Positions 1 to 7,447 of a stretch of 64,000 nt of DNA are shown piece after piece. How positions within the stretch are numbered: position 1 is the first letter of the stretch; every line of letters starts with the position of its first letter. The stretch is from Bacteroidales bacterium (GTDB lineage Bacteria; Bacteroidota; Bacteroidia; Bacteroidales; UBA932), in NCBI GenBank assembly GCA_017935505.1, contig JAGBHM010000013.1:1-64000 (forward strand). The letters run 5' to 3'. Made by a program: the position numbers and the translations under genes. The notes below the pieces were generated by a model, which was given only the letters and a program-made list of their open reading frames with translations, was not told the origin of the DNA and ran no database searches.

Positions 1-73
1 ACCGAACAGAGAAGTTAAGCCCATTAGTGCCGATGATACTGCTATACCAAGTGGGAAAGTAGGTAGCCGCCAA
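1..73 (+). rRNA. rrf: 5S ribosomal RNA, 3' part
   Basis: The window opens inside a 5S rRNA gene. The conserved loop stretch CCGAACAGAGAAGTTAAGCC is read from position 2, and the 3' strand of the closing helix (AGCCGCCAA) ends at 73. The 5' third lies outside the window, so the 16S and 23S genes are presumably just upstream. The 3' end is inferred from the expected closing stem. Confidence 0.93.
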
Positions 74-80
74 CTTTGTG

Positions 81-116
81 AGACCTTCAGAAGAAATTCT
101 GAGGGTCTTTTTTTTT
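81..116 (+). terminator. Rho-independent terminator after 5S rRNA
   Basis: A perfect 12-bp stem (AGACCTTCAGAA with TTCTGAGGGTCT, allowing one T-G pair) closed by a GAAA loop is followed by nine T. It starts 7 nt after the 5S end and should terminate the rRNA operon. The same hairpin recurs at 353-387. Confidence 0.9.
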
Positions 117-139
117 GTGTATACATTACTCAGAGGTAA

Positions 140-211
140 TTTTGGCGGCTACCGTTTGGCAGCATGGCTGCCCGATGAATCGAGGGGCTCTCCTGAGGCC
201 CAGCCGCCAAC
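140..211 (+). ncRNA. 5S-like mini RNA, copy 1 (hypothetical)
   Basis: Predicted three-way junction of about 70 nt. The closing stem TTGGCGGCT (142-150) pairs perfectly with AGCCGCCAA (202-210), which is the 5S helix I strand. Inside are hairpin GGCAGC-ATG-GCTGCC (158-172) and hairpin GGGGCTC-TCCT-GAGGCCC (184-201, one mismatch). This copies the layout of 5S rRNA (closing helix plus two arms) but is too short, and its arms do not match 5S arms. It is not a tRNA: there is no T-loop or anticodon arm. Expression is unproven; it may be read-through from the rRNA operon, a small RNA, or a decayed 5S copy. Confidence 0.55.
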
Positions 212-217
212 TTTGTG

Positions 218-251
218 AGAGCATTCAGGAAACTGAGTGCTCTTTTTTTTT
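218..251 (+). terminator. Terminator after mini RNA copy 1
   Basis: Stem AGAGCATTCAG / CTGAGTGCTCT with a GAAA loop, then a run of eight T. Its sequence differs from the terminators at 81 and 353 but the pairing is kept, so the structure itself appears to be under selection. Confidence 0.85.
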
Positions 252-275
252 GTGTATACATTACTCAGAGGTAAA

Positions 276-346
276 TCTGGCGGCTACCGTTTGGCAGCAC
301 GGCTGCCGGATAAATCGAGGGTCTCTCCTGAGGCCCAGCCGCCAAC
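276..346 (+). ncRNA. 5S-like mini RNA, copy 2 (hypothetical)
   Basis: Second unit with the same fold: closing stem TGGCGGCT (278-285) with AGCCGCCA (337-344), hairpin GGCAGC-ACG-GCTGCC (293-307) and hairpin GGGTCTC-TCCT-GAGGCCC (319-336). Compared with copy 1, the G-G mismatch in the second hairpin becomes a T-G pair, and the triloop changes ATG to ACG without touching the stem. Changes that preserve pairing favour a functional RNA over random decay, but two copies are few. Confidence 0.55.
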
Positions 347-352
347 TTTGTG

Positions 353-387
353 AGACCTTCAGAAGAAATTCTGAGGGTCTTTTTTTT
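353..387 (+). terminator. Terminator after mini RNA copy 2
   Basis: Identical hairpin to that after 5S at 81-108 (12-bp stem, GAAA loop) followed by seven further T. It ends the repeat block. Confidence 0.88.
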
Positions 388-397
388 GTAATCCTCT

Positions 398-429
398 TTT
401 GTAGATATATGCATTTATTTTTAACTTTG
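398..429 (+). promoter_or_regulatory. Promoter of pepP (Bacteroidota type)
   Basis: TTTG (398-401), 20-bp spacer, then TAACTTTG (422-429) match the Bacteroidota TTTG / TAnnTTTG consensus. The start codon lies 53 nt further on. Confidence 0.7.
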
Positions 430-482
430 TTATTCTCCATTTCTATGGGGTTTAAATGAATAATCAGTAAAAATAAGATATT

Positions 483-1874
483 ATGTTTGCAAAGGATATT
501 TATGTTGGCCGTAGGGCCAGATTGATGGAAAAGGTTGGCAAAGGTGTAATCCTTTTGTTGGGTAACAGCGAAGCTTCCTGCAATTATCCGTCGAATACTT
601 ATAAATTCAGACAAGACAGTTCATTTTTATATTTCTTTGGACTGAATGAGCCTGATATGGCGGCTCTGCTTGATGTAGAGAGCGGAGAGCAGATTCTCTT
701 TGGCAATGATGTGGATATTGATGATATTATCTGGATGGGACCTCAGGAGTCTGTTAAGGAGAAGGCTGCAACTATTGGCATTGAAAAGAGTGAGCCAATG
801 GCTGCATTAAAGGGGTATGTTGAGAAAGTTGTCAAAGCAGGAAGGAAGGTGCATTTCTTGCCTCCTTATCGAAATTATAATAAAATTCTGTTAAACTCAC
901 TTCTGGATATTCCTATTGTAAACCTCAAGGCAGAGGCTTCTGTAGAACTTATCAAGGCAGTTGTTGATTTAAGGATCATTAAAGACAAGTATGAACTAGA
1001 GGAGATAGAGAAGGCTTGCAATATTGGTTATGCAATGCATCTTACTGCAATGAAGATGGCCAAATTGGGAATGGTTGAGCAGCAACTTTACGGCATTATG
1101 GAGGGTATTGCATATTCACAGGGTGCCATGACCTCTTTCCCTACAATACTTTCGCAAAATGGTGAAACCCTGCACAACCACAAGCATCATCAGATCCTTA
1201 CAGATGGCAGGATGGTTGTGATTGATTCAGGTGCTGAGACCAATATGAACTACTGTTCTGACTTTACCAGGACCTTCCCTAGCAGCGGTAAATTCACACA
1301 GCAGCAGAAGGAGATCTACCAGATAGTTTCAGCAGCCAACAATCTTGCAATTGATCTGGCTCGTCCGGGTGTGACATATAAAGAGGTACATTTGGCGGCG
1401 TGTCGTCTGATTGCTCAGGGCCTGAATAACCTTGGTCTGATGAAAGGTGATGTTGATGAGGCTGTTGCATCAGGAGCACATGCTCTCTTCATGCCTCATG
1501 GATTGGGTCACAATATGGGTCTGGATGTTCATGATATGGAGGATTTGGGTGAAAACTATGTTGGATATGACGATACAATCCAGCGTTCAACACAGTTTGG
1601 TCTCGCCTCTTTGAGAATGGGACGTATGCTTCAGCCAGGGCATGTACTCACAGTTGAGCCGGGTATCTATTTTATTCCGGCACTTATCGACAAGTGGAAG
1701 GCAGAGGGCATCAATAAAGATTTCGTGAATTTTGAGGCTTTGGATGCCTATAGAACATTTGGCGGTATCAGACTTGAGGATGATATTGTGATTACTGGTA
1801 ATGGTTGCAGACTTCTCGGTGCAAAGCGTCTTCCTATTACAGTGGAGGATGTTGAGAGGGAGATGGCCGAGTAA
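483..1874 (+). CDS. pepP: Xaa-Pro aminopeptidase (aminopeptidase P, M24B)
   Basis: Cytoplasmic metallopeptidase that removes an N-terminal residue preceding proline. 463 residues. The N-terminal aminopeptidase-P domain (about 1-150) precedes a pita-bread catalytic domain (about 175-455). All five dinuclear metal ligands are visible: D248 (VIDSGAE), D260 (CSDFTRTF), H343 (GLGHNMG), E392 (VEPGIYF) and E432 (RLEDDIV). Length is normal for the family. The start is the first in-frame ATG after a good promoter. The next gene follows after about 20 nt on the same strand and may be cotranscribed. The family assignment is secure; the substrate range is inferred. Confidence 0.95.
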   Translation: MFAKDIYVGRRARLMEKVGKGVILLLGNSEASCNYPSNTYKFRQDSSFLYFFGLNEPDMAALLDVESGEQILFGNDVDIDDIIWMGPQESVKEKAATIGIEKSEPMAALKGYVEKVVKAGRKVHFLPPYRNYNKILLNSLLDIPIVNLKAEASVELIKAVVDLRIIKDKYELEEIEKACNIGYAMHLTAMKMAKLGMVEQQLYGIMEGIAYSQGAMTSFPTILSQNGETLHNHKHHQILTDGRMVVIDSGAETNMNYCSDFTRTFPSSGKFTQQQKEIYQIVSAANNLAIDLARPGVTYKEVHLAACRLIAQGLNNLGLMKGDVDEAVASGAHALFMPHGLGHNMGLDVHDMEDLGENYVGYDDTIQRSTQFGLASLRMGRMLQPGHVLTVEPGIYFIPALIDKWKAEGINKDFVNFEALDAYRTFGGIRLEDDIVITGNGCRLLGAKRLPITVEDVEREMAE

Positions 1875-1895
1875 TTTGGGTTTTTGTGCCTGGTG

Positions 1896-2804
1896 ATGTT
1901 ATCTGAGAAATTCAAAGGATATTTGTGCGGATGCATATCTTCGGCATCCTACGGACTTATTCCATTATTTGCAATACCAATAATGAGGAAGGGGATGGAT
2001 ATTGACTCCATCCTCTCCTATAGGTTCGTATGCGCCTCTGCAGTAATGTGCCTTATGTTGCTGCTGAGAGGAGTTTCATTGAAAATCACAAGAAAAGAGC
2101 TCTTGACACTTGTTCTTTTGGGAGTTGTCTTTTCAGGCTCTTCACAATTTCTCTTTCTGGGATATAATTATATGTCTGTGGGGGTTGCCTCCACAATACT
2201 CTTTACCTATCCGGCATTTGTTGCCCTTATAATGTTTGCGGTATTCAAGGAGAGAATAGGGTGGATTACCCAACTTTCAATTCTGCTTGCATTTGTTGGG
2301 GTGGCACTTCTCTATATGGGAGATGATATTACAGGAAAGATAAGTTTCCTCGGAATAATAATTATATTGCTTTCGGCATTGAGCTATGCCCTGTATATGG
2401 TAATTGTGAACAAATCGTGCGTAAAGAATATGGACGGCACAAAGCTCACATGTTATGCAATGTTGTTCAGTGCTGTTGTATTTACTTTAAAGGCATTTAT
2501 AACCGACGGCCATATAGAGCAATTCCCCGATATGCGGTGTGTGGCGGATCTGGTTTGCCTTGCAATTGTACCAACCGCTGTGTCGGGTATCACCATGGCA
2601 TATGGTGTGAAATATGTAGGTTCCACAGCCACTGCGGTGCTCGGGGCAATGGAACCTGTAACTGCAGTTCTGGTTGGAATCATAGCCTTTTCCGAACCGT
2701 TTACTCTGAATTTGGCGGCCGGAATAGCCCTTATAATAGGGGCTGTAACTCTTATAGTGCTCTCCGACAATATATTGAAGTGGCTGGGCAGACTGCGGAA
2801 ATAG
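1896..2804 (+). CDS. EamA/DMT family inner-membrane transporter
   Basis: About 302 residues, nearly all hydrophobic, with roughly ten membrane helices forming two EamA repeats (about 8-140 and 155-290). The family (drug/metabolite transporters) exports amino acids, metabolites or drugs; the substrate cannot be told from sequence. The second repeat shows the usual end pattern with GAMEPVTAVLVG. I chose ATG 1896 (MLSEKFKG); TTG 1884 and GTG 1893 are in-frame alternatives. It sits 21 nt after pepP, and its 3' end converges on the PepSY-like gene with only 6 nt between them. Confidence 0.88.
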   Translation: MLSEKFKGYLCGCISSASYGLIPLFAIPIMRKGMDIDSILSYRFVCASAVMCLMLLLRGVSLKITRKELLTLVLLGVVFSGSSQFLFLGYNYMSVGVASTILFTYPAFVALIMFAVFKERIGWITQLSILLAFVGVALLYMGDDITGKISFLGIIIILLSALSYALYMVIVNKSCVKNMDGTKLTCYAMLFSAVVFTLKAFITDGHIEQFPDMRCVADLVCLAIVPTAVSGITMAYGVKYVGSTATAVLGAMEPVTAVLVGIIAFSEPFTLNLAAGIALIIGAVTLIVLSDNILKWLGRLRK

Positions 2805-2810
2805 CAGTGG

Positions 2811-3260
2811 CTAATCATCAAGACCTATAAGTTGCTGGTGCTTGTTGAATTTGAGGGTAATGCCGCTGTCCAACTCAACATCATACTTTTTCGAATCATC
2901 ATCAATATCTATCTCCAGCACCTTCGCATTGGGATAATGCTCCTTTATGAAAGATAAGATTGTTGCAGGTATTACCTCTTGTGGTATCGAAGAGTTTTTG
3001 CAGTCAATCTCTTTCCATGTGCCGTTTTTGCCAAATTCTATCTTTGTACCATTGTTGAAGATTACAGTGTAAGATTTGTCAAACAGGTCGTTGTCCTGCT
3101 TTATGAGGGATGGCTTCAACTCAGTGAAATGCTTCTTTATAAATTTCTGGGCATTTGCAGGGAGCTGGTGGATTTGAATAATCCTGTCATTGTCAGCCAT
3201 TGAAGAGAATGGAAGTGCAACCAGAAAAATCAGGGCAATAATTTGTGTAATATGTTTCAT
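2811..3260 (-). CDS. Secreted PepSY-like (DUF2874-type) protein
   Basis: 149 residues with a clear signal peptide (about 1-22, cleavage near SMADND), so periplasmic or surface. The mature part has two copies of a short beta-beta-alpha unit: residues 30-80 (LPANAQKFIKKHF, then the KIEF-GTWKEIDC strands) and 88-149 (IPATILSFIKEHYP, then the YDVEL and TLKF strands). This is the PepSY-like arrangement common in Bacteroidales. The biochemical role is unknown; PepSY relatives are thought to inhibit proteases or bind ligands. It lies downstream of ferritin on the same strand but behind a terminator. Confidence 0.8.
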   Translation of the reverse strand: MKHITQIIALIFLVALPFSSMADNDRIIQIHQLPANAQKFIKKHFTELKPSLIKQDNDLFDKSYTVIFNNGTKIEFGKNGTWKEIDCKNSSIPQEVIPATILSFIKEHYPNAKVLEIDIDDDSKKYDVELDSGITLKFNKHQQLIGLDD

Positions 3261-3316
3261 CGCAGTATGTTTTTATATATAAGTAACCAAAAACAGGAGC
3301 TACTGTTCAGATATGA

Positions 3317-3350
3317 ATGAAAAAGGCGGCTGAAAAGTATCAGACCGCCT
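3317..3350 (-). terminator. Terminator of the ferritin gene
   Basis: Read on the minus strand, AGGCGG-CTGA pairs with TCAG-CCGCCT (one bulged T), followed by five T. It sits 30 nt past the ferritin stop codon. Confidence 0.82.
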
Positions 3351-3381
3351 CCATTTATATATTGTTTATAGGGGTTCTAGA

Positions 3382-3903
3382 TTATTCTTTTCCAGCCAAC
3401 GGTGCTGGAGTTGTGTATGTTCTTGTGCTCAAATCCTTATCTACCATGTAAAGACCAAGGCTGTTGTCGCCAACTCTTTCAAGCTCATCAATGATGTCCT
3501 GAGCACTCTCTTCCTCCTCAACCTGCTCGTCGATGAACCATTTGAGCATACTTTGAGAAGCATAGTCCTTATCCTCTACAGCAATCTCGTAAAGATTGTG
3601 GATCAATGATGTAACTTTTTTCTCATGCTCCAATGTAGCTTTAAAAACAGCAAGTGGAGAATCCCAAGATGTCTCTACGCTGTCAATTGCTTTAAGCTCA
3701 ACTCTGCAGCCGCGAGAGATAAGGTAGTTTATGAAAATTTGGGCATGTGCCTGCTCCTCTTTGAACTGCACTGCAAACCAGTTTGAAATACCTTTATGGC
3801 CTTTATTTGCAGCATCTACCGACATAGAAAGGTAAAGATAAGCTGACCACATTTCTGCATTGATCTGGGCATTTATAGCCTCATGTAATTTTTTGCTTAG
3901 CAT
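3382..3903 (-). CDS. ftnA: Bacterial ferritin (non-haem, FtnA type)
   Basis: 173-residue four-helix iron-storage protein that oxidises Fe(II) and stores the ferric mineral in a 24-mer shell. Ferroxidase-centre residues are recognisable: the helix A glutamate (INAEMWSAYLYLSM, about E17), helix B EEQAHAQIF (about E50/H53), helix C LEHEKKVT (about E94) and helix D DEQVEEEESAQ (about Q127 and nearby Glu). Length and spacing are standard. It has a good promoter of its own and its own terminator, so it is monocistronic. No Fur box was identified. Confidence 0.95.
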   Translation of the reverse strand: MLSKKLHEAINAQINAEMWSAYLYLSMSVDAANKGHKGISNWFAVQFKEEQAHAQIFINYLISRGCRVELKAIDSVETSWDSPLAVFKATLEHEKKVTSLIHNLYEIAVEDKDYASQSMLKWFIDEQVEEEESAQDIIDELERVGDNSLGLYMVDKDLSTRTYTTPAPLAGKE

Positions 3904-3942
3904 AGTATTGAATTTTAGTTATTGTTCTATTGTTTTCTTATG

Positions 3943-3974
3943 CAAAGATATAAATTATAATTATTATAAACAAA
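3943..3974 (-). promoter_or_regulatory. Promoter of ferritin
   Basis: On the minus strand, TTTG (3974-3971), a 20-bp AT-rich spacer and TATCTTTG (3950-3943). The start codon is 39 nt downstream. Confidence 0.72.
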
Positions 3975-3993
3975 TAATTTCTATAAATATTTT

Positions 3994-5004
3994 TTAAATA
4001 TTTTCATATTTATCCAAAGCCTCTCTCATAAGATTGCGGCCAAGTTCAGAAATTTCAGCTCCTTTTATATAATCTGCAATCTCTCCGTATGAGTCAAACG
4101 GCATTCTAACCAGAATATCCGGGCGGTTAAGCTGGATGGAGAGCTCGGTAACTGTATGGTAGAGGATACTGAAAGATCTGTCGAGAATGCTGTAATAGGT
4201 CTCTCCAAAGTCGGTGTCATTCTCCTGTTCAGCCAGATCCATGCTCTCCTTGTGGGCCATTACCTCCTTCAGAAGGGCTGCTCCCTTTATTCCAGCCCTC
4301 TTGAGTCTCTTCATGAAGCTCTGGTTGGAACTGTTGCTGCCCATTCCATCTATTATCTCTTTCATCTGGCTACTCTTCCACTCCTCAAACGCTGCATCAG
4401 CCAACTCAATGGCATTCTCTTTCTTGAGGTTCTCCCTTATATCATTGATATCTATATGGTTTACATCAAACGCTACGAGAATATCTCCCTCTTTGCGGTC
4501 TATGCGGTTGAGAGGAAGGCAGTTGGTCATTGCTCCATCAATAAATGAGGTCATATCATGCTTTACCGGCCTGAAGAGTGATGGAATTGAAATGGAGGCT
4601 CTGATGGCCGGAAGTAGCTTGCCCTTGTCAAAAATAATCTCCTCACCGGTGTACAGGTCTGTTGCTATCGCCTTGTACGGGATTTCCAGATCTTCAATAT
4701 TTACATCCGGAACAATCTGGTTGATTGCCTCAATTATGCGGTCGCCCCTTACAAAATGGTTTTTGCCAAATGAAAGGTCCATTAAAGAGAAGAGGTTCCA
4801 TTTGTCAAGGGAAAAGAGCCACTTCTTGAATTCAGGCAGCTTTCCTGCCGCATAAATTCCTCCAATGAGCGAGCCGATAGATGTTCCGGCCACAGATGTA
4901 ATTGTGTAGCCTCTTTCGAGCAACTCCTCAATGGCTCCTATATAGGCAAAACCTCTCGGACCACCACTTGAGAGGACTAAAGCAACCTCTTTTTTTGTTG
5001 ACAT
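3994..5004 (-). CDS. Patatin-like phospholipase (RssA/YchK type)
   Basis: 336-residue serine lipase or acyl hydrolase. The oxyanion loop is SSGGPRG (12-18), the nucleophile is S42 in GTSIG, and the partner Asp is D156 in DGA, so the Ser-Asp dyad is complete. There is no signal peptide, hence a cytoplasmic or membrane-associated enzyme. Residues 180-336 form a helical C-terminal part typical of stand-alone bacterial patatins. The small gene upstream (5012) ends 7 nt before this start, so the two are probably cotranscribed. The substrate is unknown. Confidence 0.88.
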   Translation of the reverse strand: MSTKKEVALVLSSGGPRGFAYIGAIEELLERGYTITSVAGTSIGSLIGGIYAAGKLPEFKKWLFSLDKWNLFSLMDLSFGKNHFVRGDRIIEAINQIVPDVNIEDLEIPYKAIATDLYTGEEIIFDKGKLLPAIRASISIPSLFRPVKHDMTSFIDGAMTNCLPLNRIDRKEGDILVAFDVNHIDINDIRENLKKENAIELADAAFEEWKSSQMKEIIDGMGSNSSNQSFMKRLKRAGIKGAALLKEVMAHKESMDLAEQENDTDFGETYYSILDRSFSILYHTVTELSIQLNRPDILVRMPFDSYGEIADYIKGAEISELGRNLMREALDKYENI

Positions 5005-5011
5005 ATATATA

Positions 5012-5401
5012 TTATTTAATGGTACCAGGACTCAAATTATTGATATAATCCCTACATGCATGGATGAACTCGCCGGTGCCCTCCCAAATATACTCACAGT
5101 TGCTGTCACTCAGATAGCATAAACCGTGCAATACCCTTTGGGCATACTCAATTTTACGCTCCTTGCTGCACTCAAGCACATTGAGAGAATAGTATGCCCG
5201 CTGATAAATTTCCAGGGCAATGCTTTCATTCTGCTCATCCAGACACAACTGGCCCAACTTCAGAAGCTCTTCCAGACGCCCCTCATTCCTGGGCTTGTCG
5301 AAAAGATCATTAAGATACTCGGCAAAAGCCTCATCATCCTTGATTTTGAGCTCTCCCACGCTGGAACATTCAGCAACTTTCTGATAAAATATATTTGACA
5401 T
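5012..5401 (-). CDS. Small helical protein of unknown function
   Basis: 129 residues, acidic, predicted almost wholly alpha-helical, no signal peptide or membrane segment. Residues 30-75 (ELLKLGQLCLDEQNESIALEIYQRAYYSL) look like a single TPR-like helix pair. I do not recognise a family. It is packed between the flavodoxin (2-nt gap upstream) and the patatin (7-nt gap downstream), so it belongs to that transcription unit. The start is the first ATG after the flavodoxin stop. Confidence 0.65.
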   Translation of the reverse strand: MSNIFYQKVAECSSVGELKIKDDEAFAEYLNDLFDKPRNEGRLEELLKLGQLCLDEQNESIALEIYQRAYYSLNVLECSKERKIEYAQRVLHGLCYLSDSNCEYIWEGTGEFIHACRDYINNLSPGTIK

Positions 5402-5403
5402 CT

Positions 5404-5952
5404 CTATCTCTCTTTGATTTCATTTACCCACAATCCGATATCCTCTTTTGTGGCTCCGTTAAAAAGTTTTGCATCTACCCATTCAATCTCAGGATATGCT
5501 GCCTTGAAATCCTTGAGGGCCTTTTCCGGAGTGCTGCCTCCAGAAGTGGCAAACATTATGACTTTTTTGCCGGCAAATCCATACTCCTCAATAAATGAGT
5601 TTATTATAGTTGGAGCAGTATACCACCATATAGGGTAACCAATATATATTACATCATATTTTCCGGCATCCTTCAAATCCTTCACAAACGGAGGACGGAA
5701 AGAGAGATCATTCATCTCAACTGAGCTGCGCGACTGCTTGTCGCGCCAATCAAGGTCTGCCTGAGTATATGGTACTTCGGGGTTGATTTTATAAAGATCG
5801 GCTCCTGCAACCTCTGCAAGATCTTTGGCAACGGCTTCTGTTGTTCCTGTTGCCGAAAAATAGGCTACCAATGTATTCATCTCTTTTTTATTCTGTGTGC
5901 AGCCTGTCAAAACCATAACAAGAGCCGCAATAACCATTATAACTCTCTTCAT
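5404..5952 (-). CDS. Flavodoxin-domain lipoprotein
   Basis: About 182 residues from ATG 5952. The N-terminus MKRVIMVIAALVMVLTGC is a lipoprotein signal with the lipobox Cys at about 18. The rest is a flavodoxin fold (DUF4405/NQO-like flavodoxin_4 type): FMN phosphate loop YFSATGTTEAVA, then IYIGYPIWWYTAP and FATSGGSTPEKA around the isoalloxazine site. A flavodoxin anchored outside the cytoplasm is uncommon, although Bacteroidales have several. I rejected the upstream ATG at 5991 because it would put 13 extra residues before the signal peptide. Role inferred: an extracytoplasmic FMN redox carrier. Confidence 0.85.
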   Translation of the reverse strand: MKRVIMVIAALVMVLTGCTQNKKEMNTLVAYFSATGTTEAVAKDLAEVAGADLYKINPEVPYTQADLDWRDKQSRSSVEMNDLSFRPPFVKDLKDAGKYDVIYIGYPIWWYTAPTIINSFIEEYGFAGKKVIMFATSGGSTPEKALKDFKAAYPEIEWVDAKLFNGATKEDIGLWVNEIKER

Positions 5953-6048
5953 AACAAAATAATGTATGGTAAAGTTAATGATAAATCGCATTTATGCCAA
6001 AATTGGGAAAATAAAGTGGTGATGAGAAGAGATGATTAGTGTAGAGGT

Positions 6049-6087
6049 AAAAATAAAAGCGGAGTCTTAGATCTCTCTAAAACTCCG
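6049..6087 (-). terminator. Terminator of tRNA-Leu
   Basis: Minus-strand hairpin CGGAGTTTTAGA-GAGA-TCTAAGACTCCG (12 bp with one T-G pair), 7 nt after the tRNA, followed by CTTTTATTTTT. Confidence 0.87.
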
Positions 6088-6094
6088 TTTCAAG

Positions 6095-6176
6095 TACCCA
6101 GAGCCGGGGTCGAACCGGCACGGGTCGCCCCACTGGTGTTTGAGACCAGCGCGTCTACCGATTCCGCCATCTGGGC
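6095..6176 (-). tRNA. tRNA-Leu (CAA anticodon)
   Basis: 82-nt cloverleaf on the minus strand. Acceptor GCCCAGA pairs with TCTGGGT, discriminator A. The anticodon arm is CTGGT-CTCAAAC-ACCAG with anticodon CAA (reads UUG). The extended variable region is typical of a class II tRNA, and the T arm carries GGTTCGACCCC. CCA is not encoded. Confidence 0.95.
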
Positions 6177-6231
6177 CTAAAGTTTGCGCTCCTAAGAGCT
6201 GCTTAACGGTTGTTAAGAACTTTTGAGAGCG

Positions 6232-6239
6232 CAAATATA
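6232..6239 (-). promoter_or_regulatory. -7 element for tRNA-Leu
   Basis: TATATTTG on the minus strand matches TAnnTTTG, 55 nt before the mature tRNA. No clear TTTG at -33. Confidence 0.5.
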
Positions 6240-6283
6240 GTTATTTTTTATTAATGTGAAAATATTTTCTTCAAATATTTCAA

Positions 6284-7393
6284 TTATTTTTCTTCAGTAG
6301 TGGTGTCTTCCTCAAAATATGAGAAGAAGAGGTATCTGAATGTACCTATGCCTGTAGTCTGGCTTCCGACAGAATAACCAGTCTTGAGGTCTATGATATC
6401 CATTGTTGAATTGGTTGCAAAACCATTGGCCTCAGATGTGAACAGATTGCCTGAGTATGTGCTCACGCCAACACTGTACAGGTTCTCTCCGCTATGGATC
6501 TCTTCAAGTTCTCCGGTTGCAAGGCTGAGTACATATATGCCTGATGTCTGTGAATCCCAGTCTGTTGCATATGAGTAGAGCCTTCCTTTTGAATCAATGG
6601 TGATGTATCCAGTGTAAGGATCGAGGCAGTCAGCCATATCAAAGCGGTTGCGGGTTCTGTCGTCATAAGGATCGTATTCGATTACTCCGTAGCCTGGGAT
6701 TGAAGCATAGATGCGGTTGTTATAGTAGCACAAGTGTTTTACAGCACCTGTATACTCCTCATCTTGATATACTTCCTCTGTTACGAAGCGGCTGCCGTCT
6801 CTCCTCAATTTTACAATACCCTCTTTGGTTCCTACATAAAGGGCGTGTTCGAAATAGAGCAGACCGTGTGCATCAGTACCTACATGAATGGTATCCACCG
6901 GATTGTTATTTGATGCGTTGTAAACAGATACATAAGACTCAGTATATGAGTAAGATCCGTCTGGATTCTCAACACGGGTCTCTCCTGCATTGGTTACAAA
7001 GATGAACTCTCCGCCAAGTGCAATCTCTCTGGTATTTGAAAGATTGGCTTCAATCGGGTTTGTGAGAGTTTTCATGTTAAGAACATTGATAACCTCAATT
7101 TTATCAGGATTTGAGCAGAGGAGATATCCGATACCATAATTTGAGAAGGTTCCGCTCATAAGGGTTGCTCCAAGTTTCTTATTGTTGTTGGCCTTTGCAA
7201 AAGCATTTGGAGTCATCATTTTTGTATCCTCATCATAAACATATACACTTCCATCCTGAGATTTATAGTTACCTTCATTGAGGATAAGCACTTTATTTCT
7301 CTGCACATACTTTACATTTGAGACTGTGTCGCAGCTTGAAATTATTGTGGTTAATGCTACAATAAGCAGTAGTGTGAATTTGAATTGTTTCAT
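6284..7393 (-). CDS. btuG: BtuG-like B12-binding surface lipoprotein (DUF5074 beta-propeller)
   Basis: 369 residues. Lipoprotein signal MKQFKFTLLLIVALTTIISSC with lipobox Cys at about 21. The remainder is repeated YncE/DUF5074-type propeller strands (VLILNEGNY, GIGYLLCSNPDKIEVINV, EFIFVTNAGE, ALYVGTKEGIV, RIYASIPGYGV, GRLYSYATDWD). In Bacteroides thetaiotaomicron, BtuG is a seven-bladed surface propeller that captures cobalamin with extreme affinity and lids BtuB. Here it lies 54 nt downstream of a BtuB-like receptor behind a cobalamin riboswitch, which supports that role. B12 binding itself is inferred. Confidence 0.85.
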   Translation of the reverse strand: MKQFKFTLLLIVALTTIISSCDTVSNVKYVQRNKVLILNEGNYKSQDGSVYVYDEDTKMMTPNAFAKANNNKKLGATLMSGTFSNYGIGYLLCSNPDKIEVINVLNMKTLTNPIEANLSNTREIALGGEFIFVTNAGETRVENPDGSYSYTESYVSVYNASNNNPVDTIHVGTDAHGLLYFEHALYVGTKEGIVKLRRDGSRFVTEEVYQDEEYTGAVKHLCYYNNRIYASIPGYGVIEYDPYDDRTRNRFDMADCLDPYTGYITIDSKGRLYSYATDWDSQTSGIYVLSLATGELEEIHSGENLYSVGVSTYSGNLFTSEANGFATNSTMDIIDLKTGYSVGSQTTGIGTFRYLFFSYFEEDTTTEEK

Positions 7394-7437
7394 ATGTATT
7401 AATTAAAAATTAAAATATCCTTTTTAAAATTGGGCTG

Positions 7438-7445
7438 CAAATATA
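7438..7445 (-). promoter_or_regulatory. Possible -7 element between btuB and btuG
   Basis: TATATTTG on the minus strand, just past the btuB stop. It could give btuG extra, riboswitch-independent transcription. No clear -33 element. Confidence 0.35.
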
Positions 7446-7447
7446 TA

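Larger units (their letters stand above)
117..387 (+). repeat. Two tandem 135-bp units downstream of 5S
   Basis: Two adjacent direct repeats (117-251 and 252-387), period about 135 bp. Each has an identical 23-base linker (117-139 and 252-274), a structured core, the 5S-derived tail AGCCGCCAACTTTGTGAGA (202-220 and 337-355, also at 65-83 in the 5S gene) and a T-tract terminator. The cores differ at scattered positions. The units look like duplicates that kept the ends of 5S but not its interior. Confidence 0.85.

Noticed and set aside
140..345. tRNA-like genes in the repeats.
   Set aside because: No T-loop, no anticodon arm and no D arm; only a closing stem plus two hairpins.
115..459. A 114-codon plus-strand reading frame across the post-5S repeats.
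   Set aside because: It runs through two terminators and the repeat hairpins, and its protein is two copies of the same translated repeat. RNA structure explains the region better.
4214..4855. A long plus-strand frame opposite the patatin gene.
   Set aside because: It lies antisense within a gene with all catalytic motifs and has hydrophobic, low-complexity content with no family features.
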